Below, in pieces: positions 1 to 10,704 of a stretch of 64,000 bases of DNA. The notes beneath the pieces were generated by a model. That model searched no databases. It was not told the DNA's origin and saw only the letters and a list, made by a program, of their open reading frames with translations. The translations under genes and the position numbers were made by a program. Source of the DNA: Phenylobacterium sp. (GTDB lineage Bacteria > Pseudomonadota > Alphaproteobacteria > Caulobacterales > Caulobacteraceae); contig SSMU01000005.1 of the NCBI GenBank assembly GCA_004799545.1, positions 124,001 to 188,000 of the forward strand, read 5' to 3'. Each line of letters opens with the position of its first letter. The stretch's first letter is position 1.

Positions 1-197
1 TGGCGCAAGGTGACGTCGTGCGCGGCGTCGGCCGGCAGGAGGTTGCCGGGCTCGGGGATCTGCTGAGCTGAGGCCCAGGACCCCACCCAGACGCTCATCG
101 GGACTCGGACCGGCGCTCCATAGGCGGCCGGGGCCGCGGCCATGCACAGCACGGCCGCAAGGGTCCACCATCGCGTCACGACCCGTCTCCCGCCCAT
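1..197 (-). CDS. GDSL/SGNH-type hydrolase, N-terminal part (runs off window)
   Basis: Only the first 65 or so codons lie in the window; the gene continues to the left. The visible protein starts with a basic stretch (MGGRRVVTRWW), a hydrophobic core and an Ala-rich cleavage region, so it looks exported. It is followed by VWVGSWASAQQIPEPGN, the opening of many secreted GDSL/SGNH esterases, in which the W-x-GSWA block precedes the catalytic GDS motif (the latter is outside the window). Start taken as ATG at 197; an in-frame GTG at 179 is possible. It is divergent from the dehydrogenase operon at 393. Family assignment rests on about 20 diagnostic residues, so substrate is unknown. Confidence 0.6.
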   Translation of the reverse strand, partial: MGGRRVVTRWWTLAAVLCMAAAPAAYGAPVRVPMSVWVGSWASAQQIPEPGNLLPADAAHDVTLR

Positions 198-220
198 GGA
201 TCCTCCGCTTTTGTACGGAT

Positions 221-235
221 AGATAGCGCTACCAT
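221..235. promoter_or_regulatory. Candidate LacI-family operator (TAGCGCTA core)
   Basis: The segment AGATAGCGCTACCAT has a perfect 8-bp palindromic core (TAGCGCTA, 224-231) with near-symmetric flanks. This resembles operators of LacI-family sugar regulators in Caulobacterales, recalled from memory. It sits between the divergent GDSL hydrolase and the dehydrogenase operon, so it could control either. No regulator gene of that family is in the window. Confidence 0.35.
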
Positions 236-392
236 GTAAGCCGGCTTTTGGGGCTCCGTAAAGGGATGCGGAGAGCGTCTGACAACCTCGCGGCGCGATG
301 GAACCCTTACGGCGTCCCACGACTAGACCAAAAGAGGCGCCGCGGTAGCCGCGCGCTCGACGCCGCGCGGGGCGGCCGGGGGTGACATCGCA

Positions 393-1163
393 ATGACCAG
401 GCTCAGGGTCGATCGCCGCCGATTCCTGGTGGGAAGCGTCGCCGTGGGGTCGGCCGGCGCGGCCGCCGCGGCCGGGATCCACGACGGCGAACTGGGCGCC
501 CCGCCGCAGACCTACACCGGCAAGGTCCCCTGGCAGGAGGGCGCGGCCGACGCCCCGCCCGCGGCGTTGGGGACCGACTTCCGCTTCTTCACCCCGGCCG
601 AGCGGAGCTTCATCGAGGCGGCGGTCAACCGCTTGATCCCGCCGGATCCCGCGGGCCCCAGCGCGGTCGAGGCCAACGTCCCCTTCTTCCTGGACCGGCA
701 GCTCGCCGGCCCGTTCGGGCGCGGCGACCACTATTTCCTCGGCGGCCCGTGGAAGAAGGGCGCCGCCGAGCAGGGCTACCAGATGCGCTTCTCGCCGGCC
801 CAGCTCTACCGCGCGGCCATCAAGGCGGTCGACGACTACGCCGCCGCCAACTTCCACGGCGCGGCCTTCGCCAGCCTCGCCGATGCCGACAAGGACAAGC
901 TGCTGAAGGGCCTGGAGGCCGGGACCGTCCAGCTGGGCGATGGCGTCGACGCCAAGAGCTTCTTCGCCATGCTGCTGCAGAACACCAAGGAGGGCTATTT
1001 CTCCGACCCGCTCTACGGCGGCAACAAGGACATGGCCGCCTGGAAGATGATCGGCTTCCCCGGCGCCCACTACGACTACAGCGAATGGGTGACCCGCCAC
1101 GGCGAGAAGGTCCCCTACCCCACGGTCGGCATGAAGGGCCGGCCCGGCTGGTCGGAGTCCTGA
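393..1163 (+). CDS. Gluconate 2-dehydrogenase subunit 3 family protein (Tat-exported small subunit)
   Basis: 256 aa. The N-terminus has a twin-arginine-type signal (DRRRFLVGSVAVG) followed by an Ala/Gly hydrophobic stretch, as expected for a subunit that escorts a cofactor-loaded flavoprotein to the periplasm. The body (FTPAERSFIEAAVNRLIPPD, then the PFFLDRQLAGPFGRGD segment and a late YPTVGMKGRPG tail) matches the gluconate 2-dehydrogenase subunit 3 family, the small subunit of membrane-bound three-component sugar/alcohol dehydrogenases. The next gene starts 2 nt after its stop and encodes the GMC catalytic subunit, and the third encodes the cytochrome c. The actual substrate (gluconate, another sugar acid, or an alcohol) cannot be read from sequence. 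Confidence 0.88.
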   Translation: MTRLRVDRRRFLVGSVAVGSAGAAAAAGIHDGELGAPPQTYTGKVPWQEGAADAPPAALGTDFRFFTPAERSFIEAAVNRLIPPDPAGPSAVEANVPFFLDRQLAGPFGRGDHYFLGGPWKKGAAEQGYQMRFSPAQLYRAAIKAVDDYAAANFHGAAFASLADADKDKLLKGLEAGTVQLGDGVDAKSFFAMLLQNTKEGYFSDPLYGGNKDMAAWKMIGFPGAHYDYSEWVTRHGEKVPYPTVGMKGRPGWSES

Positions 1164-1165
1164 GC

Positions 1166-2935
1166 ATGACCACCACCCTAAAACCCGTCGACGCGGTGCT
1201 GGTCGGCTTCGGCTGGACCGGGGCGATCATGGGCCAGCAACTGGCCGACGCCGGCCTCAGCGTGCTCGCCCTGGAGCGCGGGCCGTGGCGCGACACCGCC
1301 ACCGATTTCGCCACCGGCTTCGCCCAGGACGAGCTGCGCTACATGTGGCGCCACCACCTGTTCCAGAACGTCACCGACGACACCCTGACGGTGCGCAACC
1401 ACCTGGACCAGGAGGCGCTGCCCATGCGCCACCTGGGCTCCTTCCTGCTGGGCACCGGCGTGGGCTCCGGCGGGGTGCACTGGAACGGCCAGATCTGGCG
1501 CTTCCTGCCCTCGGACTTCCAGACCAAGAGCCACAACCAGCAGCGCTATGGGGCCAAGGCGGTCAGCGACTACGACCTCACCGTCCAGGACTGGGGGGTC
1601 ACCTACGACGAGCTGGAGCCGCACTACGACACCTTCGACAAGCTCTGCGGGACCAGCGGCAAGGCCGGCAACCTGAACGGCCAGATCCAGGCCGGCGGCA
1701 ATCCGTTCGAGGGGGCGCGCGCCAACGAATACCCCACCCCGCCGATGACCCAGACCTACGGCCCGACCCTGTTCGGCCAGGCCGCCGCCGAGCTTGGCCA
1801 CCACCCCTTCCCGCACCCGACCGGCAACCTGTCGCAGCCCTACGTCAATCCGCTGGGAGCCCAGCTCGGCAAGTGCACCTACTGCGGCTTCTGCGAGAAG
1901 TTCGGCTGCGGCAACTATTCCAAGGCCAGCCCGCAGACCACCATCCTGCCCTACCTGATGGCCAAGCCGAACTTCACGCTGAAGACCGAGTGCGAGGTGC
2001 TGCGGGTCGAGCTTAGCGCCGACCGCAAGCGGGCCACCGGCGTCACCTATGTGAACAGCGCCGGGGAGGAGTTCTTCCAGCCGGCGGAGATGGTGATCCT
2101 CTCGGCCTACGTCCTGCAGAACGTGCGCCTGCTGCTGCTGTCGGGCATCGGCAAGCCCTACGATCCGAAGACCGGCGAGGGCGTGGTGGGCAAGAACTAC
2201 GCCTACCAGACCATGTCCTCGGTGAACGTCTTCTTCGACGACAAGCTGATCAATCCGTTCATCGGCGCGGGCGCGCTCGCCACCGTCATCGACGACTTCA
2301 ACGGCGACAACTTCGACCACTCGGGCCTGGGCTTCATCGGCGGCGCCTATGTGGGCGGCATGGTCACCGGCGGCCGGCCGATCGAGATGATCTACACCCC
2401 GCAGGGTGTGCCGGCCTGGGGCCTGGAATGGAAGCAGGCGGCGGCCAAGAACTACCTGCGCTCGTTCAGCTTCAGCATCCACGGCTCGTGCATGAGCCAC
2501 CGCGGCAACTACCTCGACCTCGACCCCACCTATCGCGACGTGCACGGCCGGCCGATGCTGCGCATGACGTTCGACTTCACGGACAACGAGCACAAGATGT
2601 CCGACTACGTCACCGACAAGGCCGTCGAGGTGGCCAAGGCGATGAACCCGCGCGAGTTCAAGGTGAACCGCCGCACCGGCTCGTGGAGCGTCACCCCCTA
2701 CCAGACCACCCACAACACCGGCGGCGCGATCATGGGCGACAATCCCCGGGACAGCGTGGTCAACAAGTTCCTGCAGACCTGGGACGTGCCCAACGTCTTC
2801 TCCCTGGGGTCCGGCGCCTTCCCGCAGAACGCCGGCTACAACCCGACCGGCACGGTGGCGGCGCTCGCCTACCACGCGGCCCACGAGATCACGACGCGCT
2901 ACATCAAGGCGCCCGGCCCGCTGGTGGCGGCGTGA
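1166..2935 (+). CDS. GMC-type FAD dehydrogenase, catalytic subunit
   Basis: 589 aa from the ATG at 1166; the frame is open further upstream but that part overlaps the preceding gene. The N-terminal Rossmann motif GFGWTG (about residues 14-19) ends in the acidic LALERG, typical of FAD binding in GMC oxidoreductases. The C-terminus carries the family His/Asn region (TTHNTGGAIMGDNP and QNAGYNPTGTVAALAYHAA). A central Cys cluster, CTYCGFCEKFGC, resembles the Fe-S-binding segment of membrane-bound FAD sugar dehydrogenases, so electrons probably pass flavin to Fe-S to the cytochrome encoded next. It has no signal peptide of its own and is likely carried through Tat by the small subunit. Its stop overlaps the start of the cytochrome gene (GTGA). 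Confidence 0.9.
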   Translation: MTTTLKPVDAVLVGFGWTGAIMGQQLADAGLSVLALERGPWRDTATDFATGFAQDELRYMWRHHLFQNVTDDTLTVRNHLDQEALPMRHLGSFLLGTGVGSGGVHWNGQIWRFLPSDFQTKSHNQQRYGAKAVSDYDLTVQDWGVTYDELEPHYDTFDKLCGTSGKAGNLNGQIQAGGNPFEGARANEYPTPPMTQTYGPTLFGQAAAELGHHPFPHPTGNLSQPYVNPLGAQLGKCTYCGFCEKFGCGNYSKASPQTTILPYLMAKPNFTLKTECEVLRVELSADRKRATGVTYVNSAGEEFFQPAEMVILSAYVLQNVRLLLLSGIGKPYDPKTGEGVVGKNYAYQTMSSVNVFFDDKLINPFIGAGALATVIDDFNGDNFDHSGLGFIGGAYVGGMVTGGRPIEMIYTPQGVPAWGLEWKQAAAKNYLRSFSFSIHGSCMSHRGNYLDLDPTYRDVHGRPMLRMTFDFTDNEHKMSDYVTDKAVEVAKAMNPREFKVNRRTGSWSVTPYQTTHNTGGAIMGDNPRDSVVNKFLQTWDVPNVFSLGSGAFPQNAGYNPTGTVAALAYHAAHEITTRYIKAPGPLVAA

Positions 2936-4287
2936 GACGGCCGCGGATCAGGGGCAAGGCCGCGCTGGGGGCCACGGCGGCGCTTGGCGCGCTCGGCCTG
3001 GCGGGGCTGGCGGTGGGCCAGATCCTGCCGCCCTTGCCGGCCCATCCGGTGACGGGGGTGACCCCGGTCGGCTTCCTGGCGGCACCGATCGCCGACACCA
3101 CGCCGAACGCCGCCCAGTTGCAGCGCGGCCAGTACCTGGTCCGCGCCGGCGACTGCGTTTCCTGCCACATGCGCGAGGGCGGCGATCCGCTGTCGGGCGG
3201 CTTCGCCCTGAAGACCCCGTTCGGGACCATCTACTCGGCCAACATCACCTCCGACCGAGAGACCGGGATCGGCGGCTGGACGCCCGACCAGTTCCACCGC
3301 GCCATGCACGACGGGATCGACGACCAGGGGAAGAATCTCTACCCGGCCCTGCCCTATCCGTGGTTCCGGCGGATCAGCCGCGCCGACGACGACGCCATGC
3401 TGGCCTATCTGAAGACCACCCCGGCGGTCAGCTACACGCCGCCGCCCAACAAGCTGCCCTTCCCGTTCAACATCCGCTTCCTGGTCAAGTTCTGGAACGT
3501 GCTGTTCCTGAAATCGACCGACTTCCGGGCGGACCCGCGCCAGTCGGCGGAGTGGAACCGCGGCGCCTATCTGGTGACCGGCCTCGGCCATTGCGGCGGC
3601 TGCCACACGCCGAAGAACTGGCTGGGCGCCGATAAGGGCGGCCAGGACCTCCAGAGCGGCAAGCTCGACAACTGGGTGGCGCCGGACCTCACCGCCAACC
3701 CGCGCACCGGCCTGGGCGGCTGGAGCGTCGAGGAGGTCGCCGAATACCTGAAGACCGGGCGCAATGCGCGGGCCGGCGCCGGCGGCGCCATGGCCGACGT
3801 GATCACCTATTCGACCTCGCTGCTGAGCGACGCCGACCGCCACGCCATGGCGGTCTATCTGAAGACCCGGCCGGCCGGCGCCGAGCCTGCGATCGGGGCG
3901 CCCGACGCCCACGCCATGGCCCGCGGCGCGGCGATCTACTCCGACGCCTGCGCCTCCTGCCACCTGGAGAACGGCGTCGGCCAGCCCCGGCTGTTCCCGC
4001 CGCTCGGCCACGACGCGGTGCTGCAGCAGGCCGATCCGACCGGGCTGGAGCACATCATCCTGGCCGGCAGCCGGGTGGGGACCAGCCCGGCGGCGCCCAC
4101 GCCCCTGACCATGCCGAGCTTCGCCTGGAAGCTCACCGACCAGCAGGTCGCCGACGTGTCGACCTACATCCGCAACAGCTGGGGAAATCGGGCGGCGGCC
4201 GTGTCGAGCGGCTCGGTCCGCAGCCTGCGCAAGTCGCTGGACCTGGAGGCGATCCGCTACACCGCCAACTCGGGCGACCAAAACTAG
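2932..4287 (+). CDS. Tri-haem cytochrome c subunit of the FAD dehydrogenase
   Basis: 451 aa from a GTG at 2932 that overlaps the upstream TGA. The N-terminus (VRRPRIRGKAALGATAALGA) is a basic plus hydrophobic anchor or signal. Three c-type haem motifs are visible: CVSCH (75-79), CGGCH (221-225) and CASCH (340-344). This is the architecture of the cytochrome subunit of gluconate, sorbitol and alcohol dehydrogenases, which passes electrons to quinone or the terminal oxidase at the periplasmic face. The GTG start is supported by the paralogue at 21697-23040, whose first two haem motifs fall at exactly the same residue numbers. Third gene of the operon. Confidence 0.9.
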   Translation: MRRPRIRGKAALGATAALGALGLAGLAVGQILPPLPAHPVTGVTPVGFLAAPIADTTPNAAQLQRGQYLVRAGDCVSCHMREGGDPLSGGFALKTPFGTIYSANITSDRETGIGGWTPDQFHRAMHDGIDDQGKNLYPALPYPWFRRISRADDDAMLAYLKTTPAVSYTPPPNKLPFPFNIRFLVKFWNVLFLKSTDFRADPRQSAEWNRGAYLVTGLGHCGGCHTPKNWLGADKGGQDLQSGKLDNWVAPDLTANPRTGLGGWSVEEVAEYLKTGRNARAGAGGAMADVITYSTSLLSDADRHAMAVYLKTRPAGAEPAIGAPDAHAMARGAAIYSDACASCHLENGVGQPRLFPPLGHDAVLQQADPTGLEHIILAGSRVGTSPAAPTPLTMPSFAWKLTDQQVADVSTYIRNSWGNRAAAVSSGSVRSLRKSLDLEAIRYTANSGDQN

Positions 4288-4299
4288 CCGGAGTTCGGC

Positions 4300-4920
4300 T
4301 CAGCCGGTCTCGCGCGCGATGAACTCGCCGACCAGCTCCTTGAGCACCCGCATCGACGGCAGGTCCAGGAGCAGGGCGATGTAGCCGCGGATGCGCCGGC
4401 CGCCGAGCGAGAAGTTGATGTAGACGAACAGCACCGTGCTGACGCCGGCCCTGGGGAACAGGTCGCGGGCCCGGCCGCGCACCAACTGCGGCACGGCCAT
4501 GGCCAGGGTGCGGTGCAGGTTGTTGGCGATGGTGCCCAGGCAGGCCTGCAGCACGATGTTGCCGGTCTCGCAGAGCGCTTCCGGCGCCAGGTCGGGGATC
4601 TGGTCGGCCGGGATCGTGTCGTGGGTGACCGCGCGGACCAGCTCGAGGCTGTTGGCTTCGGGGAAGATCAGCAGGGCGCGGCCCGCGACGTCGCCGTCGA
4701 AGACCTGTTCGACCGCCACCAGCTCGCCGACCCGCTGGCCGCCGATCATCTCGGCCGCCTGGTCGGGCGACACGGTGGAGATGGCCGGTACGGTGAGGAT
4801 CACCTCTTCGCCCACCAGCTCGCGCAGGCTGACGGCGGCGCGGCCGACCCCCAGGTTCACCAGCTCCGTGAGGGCGTCGAGCTCGAGCTCATCGAGGTTG
4901 GTCGAGGTGTCCACGCTCAC
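4300..4920 (-). CDS. CheC-family phosphatase, second copy
   Basis: 206 aa, GTG start overlapping the stop of the truncated receiver upstream (GTGA). It has two copies of the CheC/CheX/FliY phosphatase signature: DALTELVNLGVGRA near the N-terminus and EALCETGNIVLQACLGTIAN in the middle, each with E-x-x-N. CheC proteins dephosphorylate CheY-P. The sequence is closely similar along its whole length to the CheC at 7119-7781 (compare LDELELDALTELVNLGV with LTELELDALTELVNIGV), so the two arose by duplication. It is the last gene of the chemosensory block and converges on the cytochrome gene with only 12 nt between stops. Confidence 0.85.
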   Translation of the reverse strand: MSVDTSTNLDELELDALTELVNLGVGRAAVSLRELVGEEVILTVPAISTVSPDQAAEMIGGQRVGELVAVEQVFDGDVAGRALLIFPEANSLELVRAVTHDTIPADQIPDLAPEALCETGNIVLQACLGTIANNLHRTLAMAVPQLVRGRARDLFPRAGVSTVLFVYINFSLGGRRIRGYIALLLDLPSMRVLKELVGEFIARETG

Positions 4921-5173
4921 GTCAGGTGTCGCCGGGGGTTGCGCAAAGCCTCGCCGACGACGGCGTCGAACGCCGCCGGCTGCAGCGGATTGGCCGCGAC
5001 GGCGGCCTGAAAGTCTTGCGCGCGGGACACGATATCATCCTGATAGTTCGCGGAAATCACCGCAAGCGGCATCGCCGGATCGAGGGCTCGTAGTTCAGCG
5101 GCCAGCCAGAGTCCATCCCTGCCGGGCCGGAACCTGCCACAACCTCCGGATGGACGCGCGGCGTGGTGGAAGA

Positions 5174-5177
<4 letters not shown>
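4917..5177 (-). pseudogene. Truncated CheY-like receiver (N-terminal half missing)
   Basis: An open frame of 86 codons. From PGRDGLWLAAELRALDP to the end it aligns with the C-terminal half of the CheY at 7778-8161 (PGRDGLGLAGDLRALRP, then MPLAVISAN in both). The first 55-60 residues, including the acidic pocket and the phospho-acceptor Asp that precedes this block in the full copy (LLDFNMPGRDG), are absent and replaced by a short unrelated lead. The conserved Lys-Pro near the end is also lost (NPLQP instead of LPKPL). The only start is a TTG overlapping the stop of the kinase gene. It still overlaps the next cheC by GTGA, as the intact pair does. It cannot be a phospho-acceptor; it may be a relic or a short stand-in adaptor. 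Confidence 0.65.
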
Positions 5178-7118
<1,941 letters not shown>

Positions 7119-7132
<14 letters not shown>

Positions 7133-7781
7133 CGGCCTGTGGCGGGCTCTCGCCCGTCGTCCGCGCAATGAACTCCTGCAAGAGGATCTGAAGCGCCGCC
7201 AGCGATGGCAGGTCCATCAGCAGGGCGACATAGCCGCGGATGTCGCGCTCGCGGACCGCGAAGTCGATGTAGAGGAACATCACCACATCGCCGGCCTCGG
7301 GCGGCGGGGCGAGGTTGAACAGCATCGGCGCCTCGCCGCGCAGCACCTCCGGCAGGGACATCTTCAGGCTGCGCTGCAGCATGTTGGCGATGGTCGCCAG
7401 GCAGCCGTTCAGCACGATGTTGCCGGTTTCCGCCAGGGCCTCCTGCTCGAGCTCGACGATGTCTTCCAGCGGCAGGTCGCCGCCGGTCACGGCGCGCACC
7501 AGCTCCAGGCTCTTGATCTCCGGGAAGATCAGCAGGGCGCGGCCGGTGATGTCGCCTTCGAAGGTCTGGTGCACCGCCACCAGTCGCCGGTCCTCCCGCT
7601 CGTGCAGGATCGCCAGGGCCTCCGATCGGCCGATCAGCCGCACGTTGGGCACCGACAGGTGCACCTGCTCGCCGACCATCTCGCGAAGGCTGTTGGCGGC
7701 CCGGCTGACGCCGATGTTGACCAGCTCGGTCAGGGCGTCGAGCTCAAGCTCGGTTAGATCGGTCGCTGATCCGCTCGTCAC
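7119..7781 (-). CDS. CheC-family CheY-P phosphatase, first copy
   Basis: 220 aa, ATG at 7781 overlapping the stop of the CheY gene upstream (ATGA). Two E-x-x-N phosphatase motifs are visible, DALTELVNIGVSRA and EALAETGNIVLNGCLATIAN, which is the CheC rather than the single-site pattern. The remaining blocks (GRALLIFPEIKSLELVRAV, RDIRGYVALLMDLPSL) match the second copy at 4300-4920. Being co-translated with a stand-alone receiver suggests that this receiver is its substrate. The usual CheC partner, the deamidase CheD, is not seen anywhere in the window. Confidence 0.87.
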
Positions 7782-8161
7782 TCGCCCGCCGCCCCTATCC
7801 GCTGCTCCGCATCTTGCAGGAACGCGGCTAGGGCCTGTTCGGTCAAAGGCTTCGGAAGAAACTGTGCGCCGATCTCCTGGGCGCGGGTGACGATCTCATG
7901 CTGGACGTTGGCGGAGATCACCGCCAGCGGCATGTCCGGACGCAGGGCGCGCAGGTCGCCCGCCAGCCCCAGGCCGTCGCGGCCGGGCATGTTGAAGTCC
8001 AAGAGGGCGACGTCGATCTCCTGCTGCCGGACCAGCGCCAGGGCCTCGGCCGCGTCGCCCGCCTCCACCCGCGTCCAGTCCGGCCGCAGGTTGTTCATCG
8101 CCTTGGCCACGGCCATTCGGGCGAGCTTGCTGTCGTCGACGATCAGAATCCTATACGCCAT
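7778..8161 (-). CDS. CheY-like single-domain response regulator
   Basis: 127 aa using the ATG at 8161, which gives the standard receiver start MAYRILIVDDSKLARM; a longer ORF to 8248 runs through non-coding DNA and is rejected. Acidic pair DD follows strand 1, the phospho-acceptor Asp lies in ALLDFNMPGRDG, the Ser switch is in AVISAN, and the conserved Lys is in FLPKPL. It has no output domain, as expected for a CheY that binds a motor, kinase or other target. It overlaps the cheC downstream by ATGA. Upstream lies a non-coding stretch with the 116-bp repeat that separates this transcription segment from cheA. Confidence 0.88.
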   Translation of the reverse strand: MAYRILIVDDSKLARMAVAKAMNNLRPDWTRVEAGDAAEALALVRQQEIDVALLDFNMPGRDGLGLAGDLRALRPDMPLAVISANVQHEIVTRAQEIGAQFLPKPLTEQALAAFLQDAEQRIGAAGE

Positions 8162-8303
8162 CAATTCCCAAACCTGCCGGGCCCCCCAGGAGCCCAAATG
8201 TCGTCCCGCGCGGACCCTATAGGCCTTGGGACCAGCTTCCAAATACAACCAACGGCGCCTGTCTTTAGTTGGTCGGCGCCAGGGACATCGTCGGATAGCC
8301 GAC

Positions 8304-8419
8304 CTAGAGCGCGTCAGGCGAAAGTGGATGCCGGTTTCGCCGCCCGATGCGCTCTACACTATAGAAGATGGACCCTTCTCATCTGGTTCAGGTGACTCCA
8401 CCTGAACCAGGAAGGGTCT
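8304..8419. repeat. 116-bp intergenic repeat with two stem-loops, copy 1
   Basis: Nearly identical to 28921-29036 and the same length. The left half folds through AGAGCGCGTC pairing with GATGCGCTCT (one G-T) around an inner GGCGAAA/TTTCGCC. The right half folds through GACCCTTC/GAAGGGTC outside and CTGGTTCAGGT/ACCTGAACCAG inside. It lies just after the cheA stop and before the cheY at 7778-8161, the only large gap inside the chemosensory block. Confidence 0.85.
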
Positions 8420-8428
8420 GGATCGTCG

Positions 8429-10318
8429 TCACTGCAGCAACGCCTGCAAATCGAGCACCACCAACACCCGCCCGTCGCCCAGCAGGGTCGCGCCGGCGAC
8501 GCAGGGGGTCCCGGCCAGCAGGCCCTCCATCGGCTTCAGCATCACGTCCATCCGCTCGCCGAGCCGGTCGACCTCCAGGCCGCCGACCTGGCCGGCGGCG
8601 GTGGCGATCACCACATTGGCCTCACCCGAGCGCGCCGCCGTCCCCGCGTGGCCGAGCGCGGCGGCCAGGTCGATCAGCGGGATGGTCCGGTCGCGCAGCA
8701 CGAAGGCCTCCGCCGCCCCCACGCCCACGATGCGGTCGCGGCCGATGCGCACCGTCTCGACGATCGAGTCCATCGGGATGCCGAACAGCTGGCCGCCGGC
8801 TTCGACGGTCATCACCCGGCTCATCATCACCGTGAACGGCAGGACGAAGCGCACCGTCGTGCCCTCCCCCGGCCGGCTCTCGATCTCCACCCGGCCGGAC
8901 AGCCGCTCCACGGCGCTGCGCACCGCGTCCATGCCGACCCCGCGTCCGGACACGCTGGTCACCGTCTCGGCGGTGGAGAAGCCGGGCGCGAAGATCAGCT
9001 CGACGGCCTCGGCGTCGGACATGGCGGCCAGGGTCTCGGCGTCGGCGACGCCGCGCCGCTCGGCCACCTGGCGGACGCGGGCCACATCGACGCCCGCGCC
9101 GTCGTCGGCGACCTCGACGATCACGTGTTCGCCGTCACGGTGCGAGGAGAGCCGGATGGTGGCGCTGGGCGGCTTGCCGGCCGCGGACCGCGCGGCGGCG
9201 GTCTCGACGCCGTGGTCGAGCGCATTGCGGATGACGTGCAGCAGGGGCTCGAACAGGGCCTCGACGATCGCCTTGTCGGCCTCGGTGGCCTCGCCCTCGG
9301 TGACCAGCCGGGCCGGCTTGCCGAGCGAGACCACCATCTCGCGGATCAGCCGGGGAAAGCGCTGGAACACCTGGCGGAGCGGCAGGACGCGGATGTTCAG
9401 CACCGAGCGCTGCAGCTCGCCGACCAGCCGGTCGAGCACCGCGTGCTGGTCCTTGAGGATCGCGGCCACGGCGGCGGGCTCGGCGCCCTCGCGGGCCAGG
9501 GCCGCGACGTGGGCCAGGGCATTCTTGGCGACGGTCAGCTCGCCGGTCAGGTTCACCAGGGCGTCGATGCGCTCGATGTCGACGCGCAGGCCGCGCGCCA
9601 CGTCGCCGGTCTCCCGCGGGGCGGCGGCGGGTCCCTCGGCCAGGGCCAGCGGGCCGGCCAGCAGGCTGCGCAGGGCCGCGGCCGCCGCCTCGGGATCGCG
9701 CAGGGCGCCCGGCTGGACCAGCAACTGCGTCAGCCGCTGGGCCTCACCGGCCCGGCCGGCGCTGGCCAGCACATTGGCCGCCACCTGCAGGGCCGAGCCG
9801 GTGCGGCCGGGCGAGGGCTCCGCCGAGCCGTCGGCCAGCAGGGCGAGCTGGGCGGTCAGCAGATCGATGGATGCGGCGTCGAGGTCCGCGTCCTCCATCG
9901 CCGGCGCGGCCTCAGTCGCCTCGACCGGGACGCTCGGCGCCGGGGCGCGCCCGAACCGCGCCACCAGGGCCGCGGCCGCGGGACCCGCATCGGCCGGCGG
10001 CTCGCCCGTCGCCTCGATGACGTCCAGCCACTGCACCACCTGGTCGAGGCAGGTCAGGCAGTCGCTGATCAGCGCCGGGGTGATCGCCGCCAGGCCCGAG
10101 CGGGCCGACGACAGCACGTCCTCGGCCCCGTGCAGCGCCTCGGCCATGGCCTGGAACTCGATGATCCCGGCCGCGCCCTTCAGCGTGTGGAAGGCGCGGA
10201 AGGCGCTGTCGAGCCGCTCGCGGTCGGCCGGCCGCTCCTCCAGCGCCAAGAGGTCGCCGGTGCCCTGCTCCACCAGCTCGCGGCATTCGACCAGGAATTG
10301 CTCGATGAACTCGTTCAT
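8429..10318 (-). CDS. cheA: Chemotaxis histidine kinase CheA
   Basis: 629 aa. Domains in order: Hpt (P1) with the phospho-acceptor His44 in AFHTLKGAAG; a variable linker (about 115-225) in place of a clear CheY-binding P2; a dimerisation helix pair (P3) around residues 225-290; a GHKL ATPase (P4) with the N-box HVIRNALDHGVE, the box VADDGAGVDVARV and SGRGVGMDAVRS; and a C-terminal CheW-like regulatory domain (P5). It phosphorylates CheY and CheB in response to receptors. Its start overlaps the stop of the upstream cheY (4 nt). The 116-bp repeat lies immediately downstream, so a transcript end there is likely. Confidence 0.96.
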   Translation of the reverse strand: MNEFIEQFLVECRELVEQGTGDLLALEERPADRERLDSAFRAFHTLKGAAGIIEFQAMAEALHGAEDVLSSARSGLAAITPALISDCLTCLDQVVQWLDVIEATGEPPADAGPAAAALVARFGRAPAPSVPVEATEAAPAMEDADLDAASIDLLTAQLALLADGSAEPSPGRTGSALQVAANVLASAGRAGEAQRLTQLLVQPGALRDPEAAAAALRSLLAGPLALAEGPAAAPRETGDVARGLRVDIERIDALVNLTGELTVAKNALAHVAALAREGAEPAAVAAILKDQHAVLDRLVGELQRSVLNIRVLPLRQVFQRFPRLIREMVVSLGKPARLVTEGEATEADKAIVEALFEPLLHVIRNALDHGVETAAARSAAGKPPSATIRLSSHRDGEHVIVEVADDGAGVDVARVRQVAERRGVADAETLAAMSDAEAVELIFAPGFSTAETVTSVSGRGVGMDAVRSAVERLSGRVEIESRPGEGTTVRFVLPFTVMMSRVMTVEAGGQLFGIPMDSIVETVRIGRDRIVGVGAAEAFVLRDRTIPLIDLAAALGHAGTAARSGEANVVIATAAGQVGGLEVDRLGERMDVMLKPMEGLLAGTPCVAGATLLGDGRVLVVLDLQALLQ

Positions 10319-10704
10319 GCCGGCCGCCCGCTCATCCGGCCCGCGTAGTCCGCCAGCATCTCCGGCGTCAGCGGCTTGACGAGATAGAAGTTGGCCCCCG
10401 CCGCCTGGGCCGCGGCCTTGTCCTGGGGCGCGGCCTCGGTGCTGGTCACCAGGGCCGGCGTGGCGGCCAGCGGCAGGTCCTGGCGGCGCAGCACCTTCAG
10501 GAAGGTGAGGCCGTCCATCTGCGGCATGTTCACGTCGACGATCAGCAGGTCGGCGGGAGCGACCAGCAGCTTCTCCAGCGCCTCGAGGCCATTGAGGGCC
10601 TCGTCGACCTCGTAGCCGGCCCGCTCCAGGGCGTCGCGATAGTACATCCGCACCAAGCTGGCGTCGTCGATCACCAGCACGCGCTTCTTCGCCAGGTCAG
10701 CCAC
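10315..10704 (-). CDS. CheY response regulator (cheA-proximal)
   Basis: 129 aa single receiver domain. VLVIDDASLVRMYY supplies the acidic pocket, the phospho-acceptor Asp is in LLIVDVNMPQMDG, the Thr/Ser switch is in PALVTSTE, and the Lys in FYLVKPL. No output domain. It overlaps cheR by 8 nt upstream and cheA by 4 nt downstream, so it is co-translated with its kinase and is the most likely direct CheA target. It differs clearly from the CheY at 7778-8161 (VDVNMPQMDG against LDFNMPGRDG), so the locus has two distinct full receivers. Confidence 0.93.
   Translation of the reverse strand: MADLAKKRVLVIDDASLVRMYYRDALERAGYEVDEALNGLEALEKLLVAPADLLIVDVNMPQMDGLTFLKVLRRQDLPLAATPALVTSTEAAPQDKAAAQAAGANFYLVKPLTPEMLADYAGRMSGRPA

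Noticed and set aside
8601..10379. Two plus-strand frames of about 570-590 codons opposite cheA
   Set aside because: CheA on the minus strand has all catalytic motifs, so these are antisense artefacts.
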